DNA of 64,000 bases from Alitta virens (GCA_932294295.1 OW028585.1:1770001-1834000); one strand, 5' to 3'. Counted from the stretch's first letter, positions 12,606 to 24,085 are shown. A program made the numbers and translations. The notes: generated by a model not told the origin, from the letters alone.

Positions 12606-14281
12606 TTATTTATTTATTTTGGCCTTCAGTAGAAGAGTAGAAATATATACATATATGAATAACATAAAAGCAAGGTAGCATATATACACGTTGTAAAGTT
12701 AAAATGAGGATAAAAGATTTTTAACAGTAAAAACATCATGACTATTTATCAGACAATACCTGACACTGTCAGCAATACCACAAGGAGACCTGTATTTCAT
12801 AACGCGTTTAAAAGCTGACAGGTTAGTGCTACATAGGTATTGTGCAAGATTAAAATCATACTTATCACATATTTGCATAACAGCAGAAACTAAATTATTT
12901 TGACTAGGAAGAGCACCTTGTATATAATGTTTCAGAAGATATTTACATAAAACATGTGTTCGTGAAGATGATAAAAACATAGATTTGAACAACGACAGTT
13001 TCTGAATATCTAAAATAGTTGTAATACGCTCTATGTCTAGTGCTTGTAAAAGTGGCGAGGTTTTGCAACGTGAGCTAAGACCGAGAGCAGCTTTCAAAAA
13101 TTTTCTCTGTGTTTTATCTAGAACATTTAATACAGTCTTATTTTGATAAACACACTCAAGACCATAAGTCAGAACAGGGCGGATTGCTGTGGTATACATG
13201 TGCGTTACAGTTCCCGGGTTACACCCTTTAACACATAGTCCTGCACCCTGTAGGGCGTAGAATGCTCTGCGAGCTGCTTGGACACGAGACTCAGCATGAC
13301 TTCGGTTGTCATTTGCCAGGATGACACCAAGGTGTTTAACCTGAGACGACTCTTCGAGGAATGTATTCTGAAGACGCCAGCGTCTATTGTGAAAGCGACT
13401 CTTCCCAAGAGTGACACATGTAGTTTTTGACGGATTAAAACGGAGACCATGCTGGTTTATATAGCCATCAGCTGCATCAATAAGTTGTTGCAGGCCTGAG
13501 ACTGTCAGGCTGCACAAGAGGATGTCATCTGCATAGCAACACAAATTATAGGTTGTATCGTCAATAGAAATACCACACTGCATATTTGAGAGTTCTTCCA
13601 TCAGGTCTTGATACAACAAATTGAATATAAATGGTGAGGACAATCCACCTTGACGAGTACCTTTCCTGATGAGAATTGGCTGGCTGATGCAATTTCCCCA
13701 TCTGACATACACCACAAGGCGACTGTACCAGTAGATTAGCAAATGCCAGTATAACATAGGTATTACACCAAGGGCCTTGGAGAACATGATCGAGTGGGGT
13801 ATCCCATCGAATGCACCCTCCGCATCCAGTGCACATACGTAAACAGGAGATCCATTACTCACATAATAGTCTATTACATCAGCAGTCATTGCAACTGCCA
13901 TTGATGTTCCCCTGCTGCTTATGAAGCCGAACTGCAGGTCATGAAACTCATGTTCGCCACACATGGCCAGCAGATGAATCTCCAGTACTTTAGAGAAGGT
14001 TGTAGATATCACGATTGGGCGATAGTGTTTAGCTACAGAGGGATCGATATTTGGCTTTTTCAGTAAAGGGATGTAAACCTTTGGTAAAGGAATCTCCTAC
14101 GATACCAAACCGCACACACAAAGTCAACAGATTACACAAAGTGGGGATTACTAAGGTATCTTTAGACCACTCCAGATGTTCGGCAGAAATCCCATCACTA
14201 CCAGCTGCACATCCATGCCTTAGCCGCTTAATGTACGTCAGCAGCATGTCTTCTGTCAAAACAATACCTAGCAACTTTGCA
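12606..14281 (-). mobile_element. 5'-truncated non-LTR retrotransposon with AAAT tail
   Basis: On the minus strand the element runs from about 14,281 (truncated 5' end, starting in the N-terminal part of RT) to a TTTA/AAAT tetranucleotide tail at 12,600-12,620. It is bounded by the direct repeat copies at 12,541-12,605 and 14,282-14,344. A 23-bp word (TACCTAGCAACTTTGCACTG and following bases) occurs both just inside the 5' junction (about 14,265) and just outside the outer repeat (about 14,346), so the 5' junction is complex. Confidence 0.75.
12699..14280 (-). pseudogene. LINE reverse transcriptase, one frameshift
   Basis: This is the reverse transcriptase of a LINE. Minus-strand motifs in order are CAAGSDGI (in the 14,029-14,295 frame), FGFISSRGT, ALDAEGAFDGIPH, GTRQGGLSSP, CCYADDIL with the catalytic aspartate pair, GLRFNPSKT and KHLGVILAND. 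A long C-terminal region of over 200 residues follows. The 437-codon frame (12,699-14,012) is otherwise open. A one-base shift near 14,085 separates it from the N-terminal RT part. No endonuclease domain is present. The YADD box and GTRQGG spacing exclude an LTR element; the clade is not assigned, though the style fits CR1/RTE-like LINEs. It is inactive because of truncation and the frameshift, but is among the least decayed LINEs here. Confidence 0.8.
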
Positions 14282-14344
14282 CTGACCAGTCTCATCGCAT
14301 ATGATAGCCTTTGATGTCTGTGACTAAATCAAATGAAGGACTTT
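14282..14344. repeat. Long direct repeat flanking a LINE, right copy
   Basis: Partner of 12,541-12,605. It differs at AAATCAATTG versus AAATCAAATG and is followed by a second copy of the TACCTAGCAACTTTG word. Confidence 0.8.
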
Positions 14345-15195
14345 ATACCTAGCAACTTTGCACTGACCTAGCTTGTGTCTTTCAGTTTATATGCTGCAAT
14401 ATCGGCATGTAAAATAGGATGCACTTCAGTTATGGCTTTTCAGTGCAGACAATAGTATTAGCCTGATACAAATTTAAAAGTAAAATATTTTTGGGCTCTT
14501 TTAACCCTTAAACTTTTAATTTTATTTATACTTTCATGCTCATCAGTCTTTCAGAATTTCCTCAAAGGGTTTGTATGTGTCTTCAGGGGTACCTATATCA
14601 TGACCAATTTTTAAAAGAACTCATTGAAAATGTTACACACTCTTTGATCATCTGTGATGATTTCCCCCCCCCCTTCTAGAAGGGGTATACTATCAGTTTG
14701 GGCTCTAGACCTTGAGAAAAATGGCTATATGGCTTTCCAAAAGTCTTGCACTTATTTTGAAATACCTTTTGATCTCATTTCTCTTTATTGATGTCACTAC
14801 ATTTCTTTGATATCTGTATTGTGCTAAATAATAATTAAACCTATGTCTATAATATTTATTTCCTTTTTGAGCTCCTTTGTCATGCAGTGTTTCTTATTGT
14901 CTTTGTTTTCTTCAGAGCATGCTTGTCTAGCAGATTACATAACTGCCCATGACTTTGTTATGTATTGCAGGCCATTTCTGCACTGTCACATGAGTCAACT
15001 CGCTCAAAATGCACATTTCCATGTCTTTTATGACCTTATCATGGTCAATTTTCTCAATTTTCCTATAGGAGACTCTTTCAGTTTTAGGAGTGGGTCTGTG
15101 GAGTCGCAGTACTCCGCCTATTATATTATGAAAGTCGCTAATTCCAGTACTAACTGAAAAACCTTTTCAGATATTTTCTGCGCTTTGAAACAAGC
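14345..15195. other. AT-rich non-coding stretch
   Basis: This holds a C homopolymer-rich tract near 14,665-14,675. The 104-codon frame at 14,843-15,157 has no domain or exon borders worth calling. Confidence 0.4.
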
Positions 15196-15199
15196 ATTA

Positions 15200-15670
15200 C
15201 ATCAATTGATGTGGGCTGACTTGATTTTAAGCAGGTTCAGAAATGATGTTGGTAAGGCCGTAAGTTGGTAGGAGTGCTGATAGGGTGTTGGATTGAACAT
15301 CTTAAAATTCATATCACCACTGCCAATTATATGATCATTTTTATCAAGTATCTTCTCTTCTAGGTCCTCAAATAGGTCTTTAAACTTGCTTTGATCCACC
15401 TTTGGATTCTTATAAGCACATAATAACGGTATTTTGTCCTCACTAAAAATTAGTTCAATAGATACGCATTCAAAGTCATTATCACACAGGCTGATACTGC
15501 TGTGGTATGGGGAATGTTCTTCGATATATAAACCAACAGACCCCCACTGTTGGATCTTTTGTCTTGCCTCACAATGGAGTATCCATCTATTTAAAATATA
15601 TTTTACTTAAGTGATGGATCTAGCTTAGATTCACTCAACATCAGAATGTCTAGTTTACATGGCCTACATA
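15200..15670 (-). mobile_element. LINE endonuclease-domain fragment
   Basis: On the minus strand, LDILMLSESKLDPSLK is followed, across frame breaks, by CAYKNPKVDQSKF and then NDHIIGSGDMNFKM. This matches the start (DILxISETKLD) and middle (IIGGDFN) of an APE-type LINE endonuclease. The reverse transcriptase part is absent. It is a decayed CR1/Jockey-group fragment. Confidence 0.65.
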
Positions 15671-16986
15671 GTTTACATAGTTTAGATGGCCTATGCTCAC
15701 ATTCTTTGGAATTGAGATACATATGTTTTCAATTTCCTTGAATATAGTAACTTTATCATTGTTTGAACATTGATTGCCTACATAATCATTTTCACCTGAT
15801 AGCTCATGAACTTGACTAGCTATTTCCTGACCTACATTACTTTGTGTGAGTGCATTCTGTAAGGGAAACTCACTCGCCTCTGGTATGGTTTCGACCGTCT
15901 GGTCATGGCCATATCCCTATAACCATACCTGCCTCCAGCTGCATTTTGTGTTTGGGTGTAATGTAATGATATTTTTATTGCGCTGGGACCCAGGCTCCCC
16001 CAGTAATTGATCCAATTGCAATTGTTTAATTAACATGTATTTTTGTGAATGTTTTTTTTTTTTGGTTGAAGTACATGTATATATTTGTATTGCTGTGAGT
16101 GTAATTAAAAAAAATTAATTTTAATTTAGCCATTATAATCTATATGTCTGTATATATTAGTGAATAAGCCTAAATTTGTTCATCGATGCACGGCACCGCT
16201 TGTTTCTCAATCGTGCTGTGGCCTACCTCATTCTATCTTTCTTCTATTTTACCCCTAATTTCCCCTGAAGTGAGCACATGCTTGACACCAATATGGCCAC
16301 CATCACTTTCAGAAAGAGGCTGAATGGATGGATGTCCTGTGGCACCATAGCAACCCCCCCCCCCCATCCTAACAACCAAGCTAACAGGATAAAGCTCCTT
16401 GGCAACCATTCACACCATTGTTGCAAGGGCCCTTGAATGAAACTCAGAACATGGCTGAATGGCAGGTCATTTTGATCTCTGAACAGGGAAAGAAACTGAA
16501 GGAGAAGTGGCAACATTTCGCTTATAGTGTCAATATTGATCTTGCTTGATGAACAGTATAACATTTTCAATCCAATAAATTGTATGCAGGTCATGACGGT
16601 TGCATTTTGTGATCCGGCATAAGTGTACCAAACCAGTTTAAGTGGACAATAATTGCGTCAAAGTACTTTCTCGTGTACCAAAAAGCCAGCAGTCAATAAT
16701 GTGCAGTTTGGTTATCAATTATGAAATAACTAAACAACTTTTTTACCTTTTTTTTCATTCAGATACAACATTAGAACCATGGAAAAGTCAAGGTTACTAT
16801 GTTTCGGTAGGTACTTGTTTAACTTAATCATATAGATATTTACACAACCTTAAAATATATAGGAATGTGTTAAAACATTTAAATTATGGTAAAACGTGAT
16901 AGTCAAATGTTATATTTAAACAGAAGAGTGGGGCCTCAAGGCCTCATAGCTAGCTACGGCCATGGATTCAGAATGCCAACAACCTA
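15671..16986. other. Intronic/intergenic, nothing firm
   Basis: No element end is clear. Poly-C near 16,355 and poly-T near 16,055 are the only low-complexity tracts. A 44-nt exon-like segment at 16,763-16,806 is discussed under rejected items. Confidence 0.35.
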
Positions 16987-17432
16987 CACTGTAACGAGTT
17001 TCTGCAGTTGTCTTGCAATTTAACAACAGCTTTTATGGTAAAATACTGTTATTTTTGTATGCAGCACGCTACTGTAACATTTTTATTGCAAGATGCCATA
17101 CAACTATCCGACAGCATAATACTTTAAAATTAACAGCTGAGGATATAACAAAAAGGCAGTGTACCGTAATTTATGAAATTGATTGCCGTAAAACAGACAA
17201 AAATCTACCATAAAGCATTTCACCGCATATTCTGTAGAAAGATACCGTAAAACGACTCTACACCATGATACCGCAGCATTTTATGGTTAGTTGCAGTAAA
17301 ATCCAAATATAGTGGTATCATAAAATGTTCTACTTTACGGTATACCAACTTTTAACCATAATTTTTGCTGCAAGATACTGTGCAAAAATTTGTCAGCAAG
17401 CCATAAAAACCACAGGTAATTTTTTTACAGTG
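16987..17432. mobile_element. MITE with CACTGTAA terminal inverted repeats
   Basis: It begins CACTGTAAC and ends TTTTACAGTG, an 8-bp perfect inverted terminus, and has no coding capacity. Inside, the words TACCGTAA, TACTGTAAC and their complements recur several times, so it is partly self-complementary. The flanks (CCTA and CATA) do not show a clear target duplication. Superfamily left open; the CACTG terminus is compatible with CACTA- or Chapaev-like elements. Confidence 0.6.
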
Positions 17433-18548
17433 CATATTCTATGCTTTGTGTTGTGATTATCTAGGTCCTTTATGAAATTGTGTATACAAACATCATCTTA
17501 CAGATTTTTTTTAAATCAAATTTTCTTTTTATTATGGTAGTGTCTTCAGAATTCAGTATTTCGGCCAGTAAATGAACAAACCACAAAACATTGACAAAAG
17601 TTTGTCATTTTTCAAGAAAATTATCATTCTGTAGTTACTCACCTGAATGGCATACCAAAAGACAACTCTACCATTGTTATTCAGCTCGAGTGGTATTTTT
17701 CTATGACTGTAACAGTTACAGAAAATTTTGTTTCTTACTCAAAAATTTTACAAAGCCACATACTAGCAGAGAAGGACCAAGCGGGTGGGTCAAATGGCCC
17801 CCCTTGATCCCCCCCCCCTTAGCTAGTGTCTAACATCGTGTACAAAATCTCGATTCTATGTAAATTATTTTGTCCAGAATCAGGTTTCAAAGTTGGGGTG
17901 GCAAACCACATACAAATTAGTGCAATTTTGCAGATTTTTCATGACATAGATCATCTTGGTGCCATAACATGACAAAAAGTCATCAAAAAACTTTAATTTA
18001 CGTAGAATTAAACTTTGGAAACTAAAATGTGGTTTCTTTTAAATATCTTGCATGAATTCATTTCAAATAAAAAAAAACCGCATTCCGGCCTAAAGTAGAG
18101 GCATATACTTGTATAAATAATGCATTTATAAGATTTTAATTTCAATTACAATTTACATGTTAGATAAACACCTTTTCTAACTTCTGTGTTTGTACATTAG
18201 GTCGATTTTCAGCGCCACACCTTTTATCTTATAATTTAACATTCAATGATAAGTCAAGGGGGAATTGTTGATGACAGGAGCATGACTATAATTTTTATAG
18301 ATATCATAAAATAAGTGCATGGCTGGATGCCCGCATGAGCAATTGCAAGCCCGTCACCAAATAATGGATGACAACACCAAAGGTCAATTGATGAGGTCAA
18401 TGAGAACAATTGGACCATTGGTGATGTCATCAATTGTTGTGGGACAGGTACGCAACAAATCATGCATGCCTTACATGGTCATGCTCCGGGCAGCATCAAA
18501 TATGAACTCCAAGCTTTCTGCTATGTGCCACATTTGTATTTCTTTCAG
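17433..18548. other. Intron of gene B, no other feature
   Basis: This contains a poly-C tract near 17,810. No exon with matching phase was found immediately upstream of 18,549, so the 5' part of gene B is not resolved. Confidence 0.4.
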
Positions 18549-18746
18549 TGTTGCTTGTCCAGCGTTTTAACTCAGCAAATGGCATTGCTTGGTCCTGTTC
18601 GCAGTTATACGATGTAGGACTCCGCAAGAATGATGTGTACGCCATTGATGTGGATGGACCATTGGGGCCTCAGGCTGCCATGCATGTCAATTGTTCTCTT
18701 GATGGGACAGCTGCTAAGACTATAGTTCACCATGACCAAGAAGCTG
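18549..18746 (+). CDS. Gene B exon, start of Caspr/fibrinogen-like domain
   Basis: This 198-nt exon has acceptor TTTCTTTCAG and donor GTAATG, phase 1 at both ends. It encodes about 66 residues: SCSQLYDVGLRKNDVYAIDVDG, then AAMHVNCSLDG, then KTIVHHDQE. The pattern SC-x-x-LY...SGVYxIDPDG...VxCDM...DGG...VxxHD is the opening of fibrinogen-related and contactin-associated-protein-like extracellular domains. The two cysteines expected here are present. The next exon follows after an 85-bp intron with compatible phase and continues the domain, which supports a real gene. The upstream exon was not identified. Role inferred: adhesion or ligand-binding ectodomain; no gene symbol can be given. Confidence 0.8.
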
Positions 18747-18831
18747 GTAATGCTATAGAAAAAATTGTTCTTCATTGTGTTTGTAAAATATTTAAACTGG
18801 TATGTAGTAACTTTTCATGCCATTTATTCAG

Positions 18832-19047
18832 AATTCCACTCCCAAGGGCATGGTGTATTTGGTTTGAGAAAGACCATTAACTACCTTCACCTTTCTTACG
18901 ACCAAGTCCGGGCAATCGCAGTATCATCTGCTACATGCCAGTATGCAATTAGGCTTCGATGCCAGGGAGCCTCGATGTATGACAGTGGATGGAATAGTTA
19001 CTTTGGCGTAGACAGACCATTAATTCACACTGAAGGCTCTGTTAAAG
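18832..19047 (+). CDS. Gene B exon, middle of Caspr/fibrinogen-like domain
   Basis: This 216-nt exon has acceptor TTTATTCAG and donor GTAAGTGG, phase 1 at both ends, 72 codons. Key features are HLSYDQVRAIAVSSATCQYAI, RLRCQGASMYDSGWNSYFGVDR and GSVKG. It corresponds to the section YxxSxxQIxALIxxSxxCxQYxxYxC...W of contactin-associated-protein-like domains. Both cysteines of that section are kept. In relatives the domain then continues with a W-G-G...C-x-C-G...C stretch before the block encoded at 22,724. That linking stretch is not obvious here (see the finding at 19,114). Secreted or surface location is inferred. Confidence 0.8.
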
Positions 19048-19585
19048 GTAAGTGGAAATTTTGCTGAAACCTTTTTGAAAACACAGGTCAGTCTTTTGGT
19101 AACTTGTCTGTAGCCATTATTCTTCTGGTGAAACCAACAAATGCATGTGTGGTAAACCACCAGATAAATGCTTCATTCCAAACATAAACAATGTTGTTAA
19201 AATGTGACATTGCGCACCTTTTTTTTCGTCAAGGTTTTTGCAACATTTTCACAACTTTCTAATTTTCATTGCTAACTTTTCAAAACATTTTGAAAACAAT
19301 AAATGCAATAATACTCCAGTTAGATTGCTTAAGGCAGTAAAACAAAAAGTCAAACAAATTAGTAAATATGCAAATATGCCTAATGGAGTTTTTCGCTTTG
19401 GGAGCGGGCCAACAAAAATGTTAGTTAATTACCTCTTATTTGAGATATAATTATTACTTATTATCTTTTTTGCGCAATTTTGATGAAAAGTCCAACTGAA
19501 ATGCAATGAAATATGGATATGTTTGAAATGAAGCATATATCTGTTTATTTAGTAAAGTGGATTACCATACATACATATTGTAATT

Positions 19586-19900
19586 TCACCAGAAGAATAA
19601 TGGCAATCGACAAGTCTGATTGCATGTTGACAACACTTCAATGCAATCAGCTGTAAAGAAAAACATAGGCAGCACCGCAGCTAAACCCTCAGCGAATCCC
19701 ACGTAGCACACAGGCATATTTAAAGTTTTTAGGTGTTTGTCCGACAGGCAGGTTGCACTTCCAGAGCAGAACTCCAACACATCCTTTCGTTTCTAGAGCT
19801 GAATTCTAACACTAAAGCACTTACCCTAATGAAATTTTATACAGAAACATTTTATGTATATCCTAGTGGTGCCTTTTGATAGCCACACTGACATATCTCA
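19586..19900 (-). repeat. Dispersed repeat module M (minus orientation)
   Basis: On the minus strand this carries AATTTCATTAGGGTAAGTGC and GAATTC/GTTCTGCTCTGGAA words shared with 22,470-22,600, 31,500-31,740 and 34,895-35,110 (plus orientation) and with 59,393-59,620 (minus). It also shares ATGCCTGTGTGCTACGTGGG with the 35,040 copy. Non-coding. Confidence 0.65.
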
Positions 19901-20040
19901 GCTATTTTTTACAAAATTTGGAAAAGTATATTTCTTGAGTGTGAAAAAATACATTGTCCCCATGGTTTAAGTCTTACTTATTTTTTTAAAAAGTAAGGTT
20001 CATATTAAGTCTTATGCTTTCCCACTAAGTCTTACTTTTA

Positions 20041-20511
20041 TGCAAATATACTGGGATATTAACATCTACATTGTAATATTCAGACAATTAGGTAAATATG
20101 AATGAATATAAATTATGAAATTATACACAAGAACTGCATTTATTTTATTGCTTAATAGCCAATATCCTGATTGTTTTTTTGACAATGAAATTAAATATAT
20201 TGATGTATATTAATATATTAGTGGTCTTATTCTTCATGTGCGCATGATATTATATCATGTCTTACAAAGATCTCACTTCTTATGAAGGTAAACCTGCAGG
20301 AACCCTGTAGCAATCTATTCTTTTCAGCATAAAGTGAGCATAAAACATATTGTCTATCCTTTTCCTGCCATTTAAGTGTTCTGTTTCAAAGTTTGTATGC
20401 ACAATAAGGAGTATTCAGTTCTCTAGAATTATCAATACAATAATATGTTTAACTAAGATTATCATTTCTATGTTTAAAATACTCAAGATATAGGCTATTG
20501 CAATGAGCCTA
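20041..20511 (+). repeat. Repeat P, copy 1 left part
   Basis: Collinear with 26,833-27,335 over several hundred bases (for example TTATTTTATTGCTTAATAGC and CTTCATGTGCGCATGATATT). It is interrupted at 20,511/21,311 by a GC-rich inserted element. P is non-coding and its class is unknown. Confidence 0.75.
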
Positions 20512-21310
20512 AAGCCTAGGTCTCACATAGCAACAGCTTTTTTGCTGGGTTGGCGACGGATTCTGGCGGCAATAAGGGGCGGGGCATCATCCGACGTGTG
20601 ATTCGCCGGGTTCTACGGTGACTCGACGGGTTCTACGGGTAATTCGGCGGGTATGGCCAATTTAGTGGACAAATTCCAAGAGAGACTAGACGGCTTCCAG
20701 GAGTAACTTGCCGAGTTGTAGGAGTGATTCGCAGGGTAGCTACGACAGCGCCAAAAACAAGTATGGAATCAGTATGAACTATACTACAATTCAGTCTTAT
20801 GTGACGAAATTCGGACTAATATTAGGGGAGCAGCAGCCTTTTAAATTATAAACCCCCCCTCTCTGCCGACGCCGATGCTGACGCTGGTAGCAGTCGGCGA
20901 GTTGCCCGTGGAAGTCGTCGGATTACTCCTGGAAGCCGTCAAGTCACTCCTACTACCCCCCTGCTTACTCCTGGTAAACCGCCGGCTTTGCTACGGGTAA
21001 AATTAGGGACGGATAACTCGCCGACTTTGACGGGTAATCCGCCGACTTCGAAAGGTAATCCGCCAACTTTGACGGGTAATCTGCTGAGTTTTATGGGTTA
21101 CTGACGGGTTTTTGGACACCCAGGAGTTTGCCACGGGTATTCCATGCAGGCATGGCACACCCTGCTACCGGCTCTGAAACTCCCGGCTTGGCCACGAATC
21201 CCAGGAGTGACTCGGCAGGTATCGGGTTTGAGATGGGTAGCGCGTTGCATAACTGTTACGTAATACTACATGTTCACTATGGCAAAACCAGCTATGTGAG
21301 ATGGGGGCTT
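20512..21310. mobile_element. Foldback-like element 1 with GC-rich subrepeats
   Basis: This GC-rich island splits repeat P, whose uninterrupted form is at 27,325-27,340. The ends are inverted: AAGCCTAGGTCTCACATAGC at the left, and the complement of AAGCCCCCATCTCACATAGC at the right. The interior is a patchwork of degenerate units such as GACGGGTAATCCGCCGACTT and GGTTCTACGGGTAATTCGGC in both orientations. Flanks retain an imperfect duplication of roughly 9-12 bp of the target (GCAATGAGCCTA versus GCATGCTC). No protein is encoded. Long subrepeat-built ends are the hallmark of foldback-type DNA transposons, but the superfamily is not proven. Confidence 0.6.
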
Positions 21311-22600
21311 AAGCATGCTCAGGAATATATATTTGAAATTCAGCAACAATGTTATGCGGCATGAAGATGTTGGGTATACTTTCATACAAAATAAACCTCT
21401 TAGGTTTGTATTTACTGGAATTTAAATAAATAAATTCTAAATTCAAATAAATGCAATCTTACAGTTTCATTTTGTATGGAATGATAATCAACACATCCAT
21501 TTTAATGCCTTCATATGTCAAACTATTTTTCACTCGCTGTTGACTGTTAGCTGGCAAATGAAGGAACTACATATTTTCAAATGCCATATTCCCTTCAACA
21601 ATTACTGAATTGTTGGGTTGCTGATTTGCATTAAATCTATAGCATTTAAATTAATTATATATCTTTTTTTTTTCAACAAATTCTTTACAGGTGTAGATAA
21701 CGAAAACAATAATAAGTATTGAAGTCAAGTGAAATTAATATAGATAATTATGCAACTAATTATTATGAAATTGCTAATTATAAACAAAAACTGATAAATG
21801 GGGTGAGTATGGCAATACTATGATCAAATATTTAATGATTGTATGCACATGAATTCTACAACATTTATGGCTGTCATTGCAAAGTATGGGATGCTGGAGA
21901 ATATGAAGGAAGCAACAAAATTTTTAGAATTGTTTTGCAGATTTTCCATCATCATGAAAAAAGATGAAGGATGAAAAAAGCGTCAAAATGAAGCTTAAAA
22001 TGTGAAAGTACTATAATCTACATATAATATTGGCAAAATTTTATTGATGTAAGGATCACGTAGTCATTTATATTAGGTTTTGAATGAGTACCAAATTTTC
22101 ATATTTTCCTTATTATAAAACCTCAAAAAGGCATCTTTACACTATTTTAGACATATTCTTATTTTCTTACCAAGTTTTTTTATTCATTTAGGTGCAGTAG
22201 TGTGTAAGTTCTAATCTGGAAACTTAAATTTATTTACTTTTTCATTTTTCTCTAAATATTTTAAATCACAGCTCAGATATGTCAATGTGACTATCCAAAT
22301 GCACAGCTAAGCTATATAGAGTAATAACATGTAACATTTTGCACTTTTTAAACATATTATGACAACATTTTAAATTTTAGGCACATATGTGCAGTAGTGT
22401 ACTGCTCCAGAAACATAAAAAAATTTAAAACAAAATTTATATTTTTTCCACTTTTTGTTAAACATCAAAAGGCACCACTAGGCCATGCAGTGTATTACTG
22501 TACAAAATTTCATTAGAGTAAGTGCATGAGTGTTAAAGTTCTGGAAACGTATGTGTTATGCTTGTCCACTCCTGCACTCCTGCCCGTCAGACGGACATTG
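21311..22600 (+). repeat. Repeat P, copy 1 right part, with module M at its end
   Basis: 21,311-21,530 matches 27,335-27,540 in the same orientation. 21,540-22,330 matches about 31,740-32,460 in inverted orientation (for example GATTTGCATTAAATCTATAG versus its complement near 32,385). 22,470-22,600 is a plus-strand M module (GTGTATTACTGTACAAAATT). No coding potential. Confidence 0.6.
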
Positions 22601-22723
22601 ATGATAACAATAACCCTTTTCTAACTTTGTTCGCTGAGGGTTAAACAATGTTGGTCGCTCACTGTCTCCTATATTGACTATGATGGCTATTCTGCCCATG
22701 ATTCACAATATATTCATTTCCAG

Positions 22724-22873
22724 ACCAGACATGTGAATTTAGTACACTGACTACTGTAGACCGAACAGTTACAGAAAAGGGAACTTTCCCAATGAAACAA
22801 GTAATGGCTGGAGATACAGATAATGCAGGTGAAGATCTGTACGTTCAGCTTGGACCAATGACTTGCGAAGGAG
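22724..22873 (+). CDS. Gene B exon, C-terminal part of Caspr/fibrinogen-like domain
   Basis: This 150-nt exon has acceptor CATTTCCAG and donor GTAATC, phase 1 at both ends. It encodes TCEFSTLTTVDRTV, then FPMKQVMAGDTD and LYVQLGPMTCEG. It is the paralogue of 304-453, with the same length, borders and phase. The GDTD...LGPxxC block closes the contactin-associated-protein-like fibrinogen domain. It lies 3.7 kb downstream of exon 18,832-19,047; that intron is filled with repeat P and a foldback-like element. Joined by phase to the PAN exon at 24,178, where the split codon becomes GAA. Confidence 0.8.
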
Positions 22874-23595
22874 GTAATCCATATTATTATGATTAAAGTT
22901 TTGATAGAATCAGCATAAGAATCACTTTTACTTCCATTATTACACAATAAAGAAATTCAAGAAAATCTTTAAATAGCATACAAACCATAATATATGGAGG
23001 AGATACCTAAAGGTACATGGATGTTTTTGGCAGGGGGCCATCAGAAGAAACGTAAGCATGGAGCACCCGCACATGAGATATATTCCAGTAACAATTGAAA
23101 TTTAATTTGAATCTAAAAAATATAAAAGATCTTACAGTCAACCCACATTTATCCACACACCTTCGTCCCCCAGTTAACTGTGCGGATAACTGAATATATA
23201 TAAATGCACTAAGTAGATTTGTTCCCAGCCAACTGTGTGCGATAGCGAGGGAATTGGATAAGTGAGGCCCGATGAATGAGGGTTGACTGTAATTCCTCAA
23301 AATGTGTTCTAATTCCTTACGGTTTTGGTGTAAGTCAAGCTTAAATTTATTAATCTATGCATTTAATTATTGCATGAATATATTCGGAAAAAGTAACTCC
23401 ATCAGCAGGAACCGTTTTCTAAGAAAAAAAAGCGCAATATTGTCCCTTACAACTTCATAGAATGTAAATCTGCATAAAGCAATGTGATTTATTGGTTATT
23501 GTTTTGGTGCAGAAGTGAGCAAAAGATGCAGTTTTATCGACAAGATATTACTGGGAGCAAAACAAGGCCAGTGTAAAACAAGGTGGCATGAGTTG
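22874..23595. other. Intron, no recognised feature
   Basis: AT-rich sequence between the exon at 22,724 and a LINE remnant. The stretch 23,130-23,300 has unusually even base composition but no domain or element ends. Confidence 0.35.
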
Positions 23596-23599
23596 AGTT

Positions 23600-24085
23600 G
23601 TAATGAGTTGAGTTCGTTTATTGGATTAAAAATATATACGTTGTATTATATAGATCACATGATATAAAACATTCAAATTTTTCCAACCAGATGCATATAT
23701 GTGCATATTTGGTAAAATATATACAATTATATTATACAATATTCATGTATGGTTTGGATAATTGAAAACTAATTAATGGTTATGTACATATTAAATTCAA
23801 TAGTAAATAATATACATACTTTTAAGATGTTTCTAAACTATTGTACAGGAGTTCTTTTTCAACACGTTGTTTCATGGCATTAATTGGTGTTGTGGAACAA
23901 GAAAAATAATTATAGATGACAGCGCCTTTATATCTTATTATTCTTTGACAACAATTACTAAATATAGGAACATGTAGCTTCATTTGTTGCCTAGTTTCAT
24001 AGCTATGGTAATGATAATTATCTGTAAACATGGAATCAAACAACACTGGACAATGTTGAGCAAACTTCACATGATATTAATGTAA
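23600..24085 (-). mobile_element. 5'-truncated LINE in the gene B intron
   Basis: On the minus strand a frame at 23,822-24,070 reads NYHYHSYETRQQMKLHVP, then RIIRYKGAVIYN, then MKQRVEKELL. This is the C-terminal tail of CR1/Jockey-group LINE ORF2 (NxHxHxTR...LxxP...IxYxGPxIWN...FKxxL). The 3' end lies next to short GAGTTGAGTT repeats at about 23,590-23,610. It lies wholly within the intron before the PAN exon, opposite to the gene. Confidence 0.65.

Noticed and set aside
16244..16594. 116-codon minus-strand open frame
   Set aside because: Low-complexity glycine run from poly-C, no domain.
16763..16806. 44-nt exon-like segment (TLEPWKSQGYYVS) with acceptor TTCATTCAG and donor GTAGGT
   Set aside because: The borders look good, but if it starts in phase 1 it ends in phase 0, which does not join to the phase-1 exon at 18,549, and the peptide shows no domain.
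20512..21310. GC-rich block as a CpG island or promoter
   Set aside because: The block is built of degenerate repeats and interrupts a dispersed repeat whose empty form is present; an inserted element explains it better.
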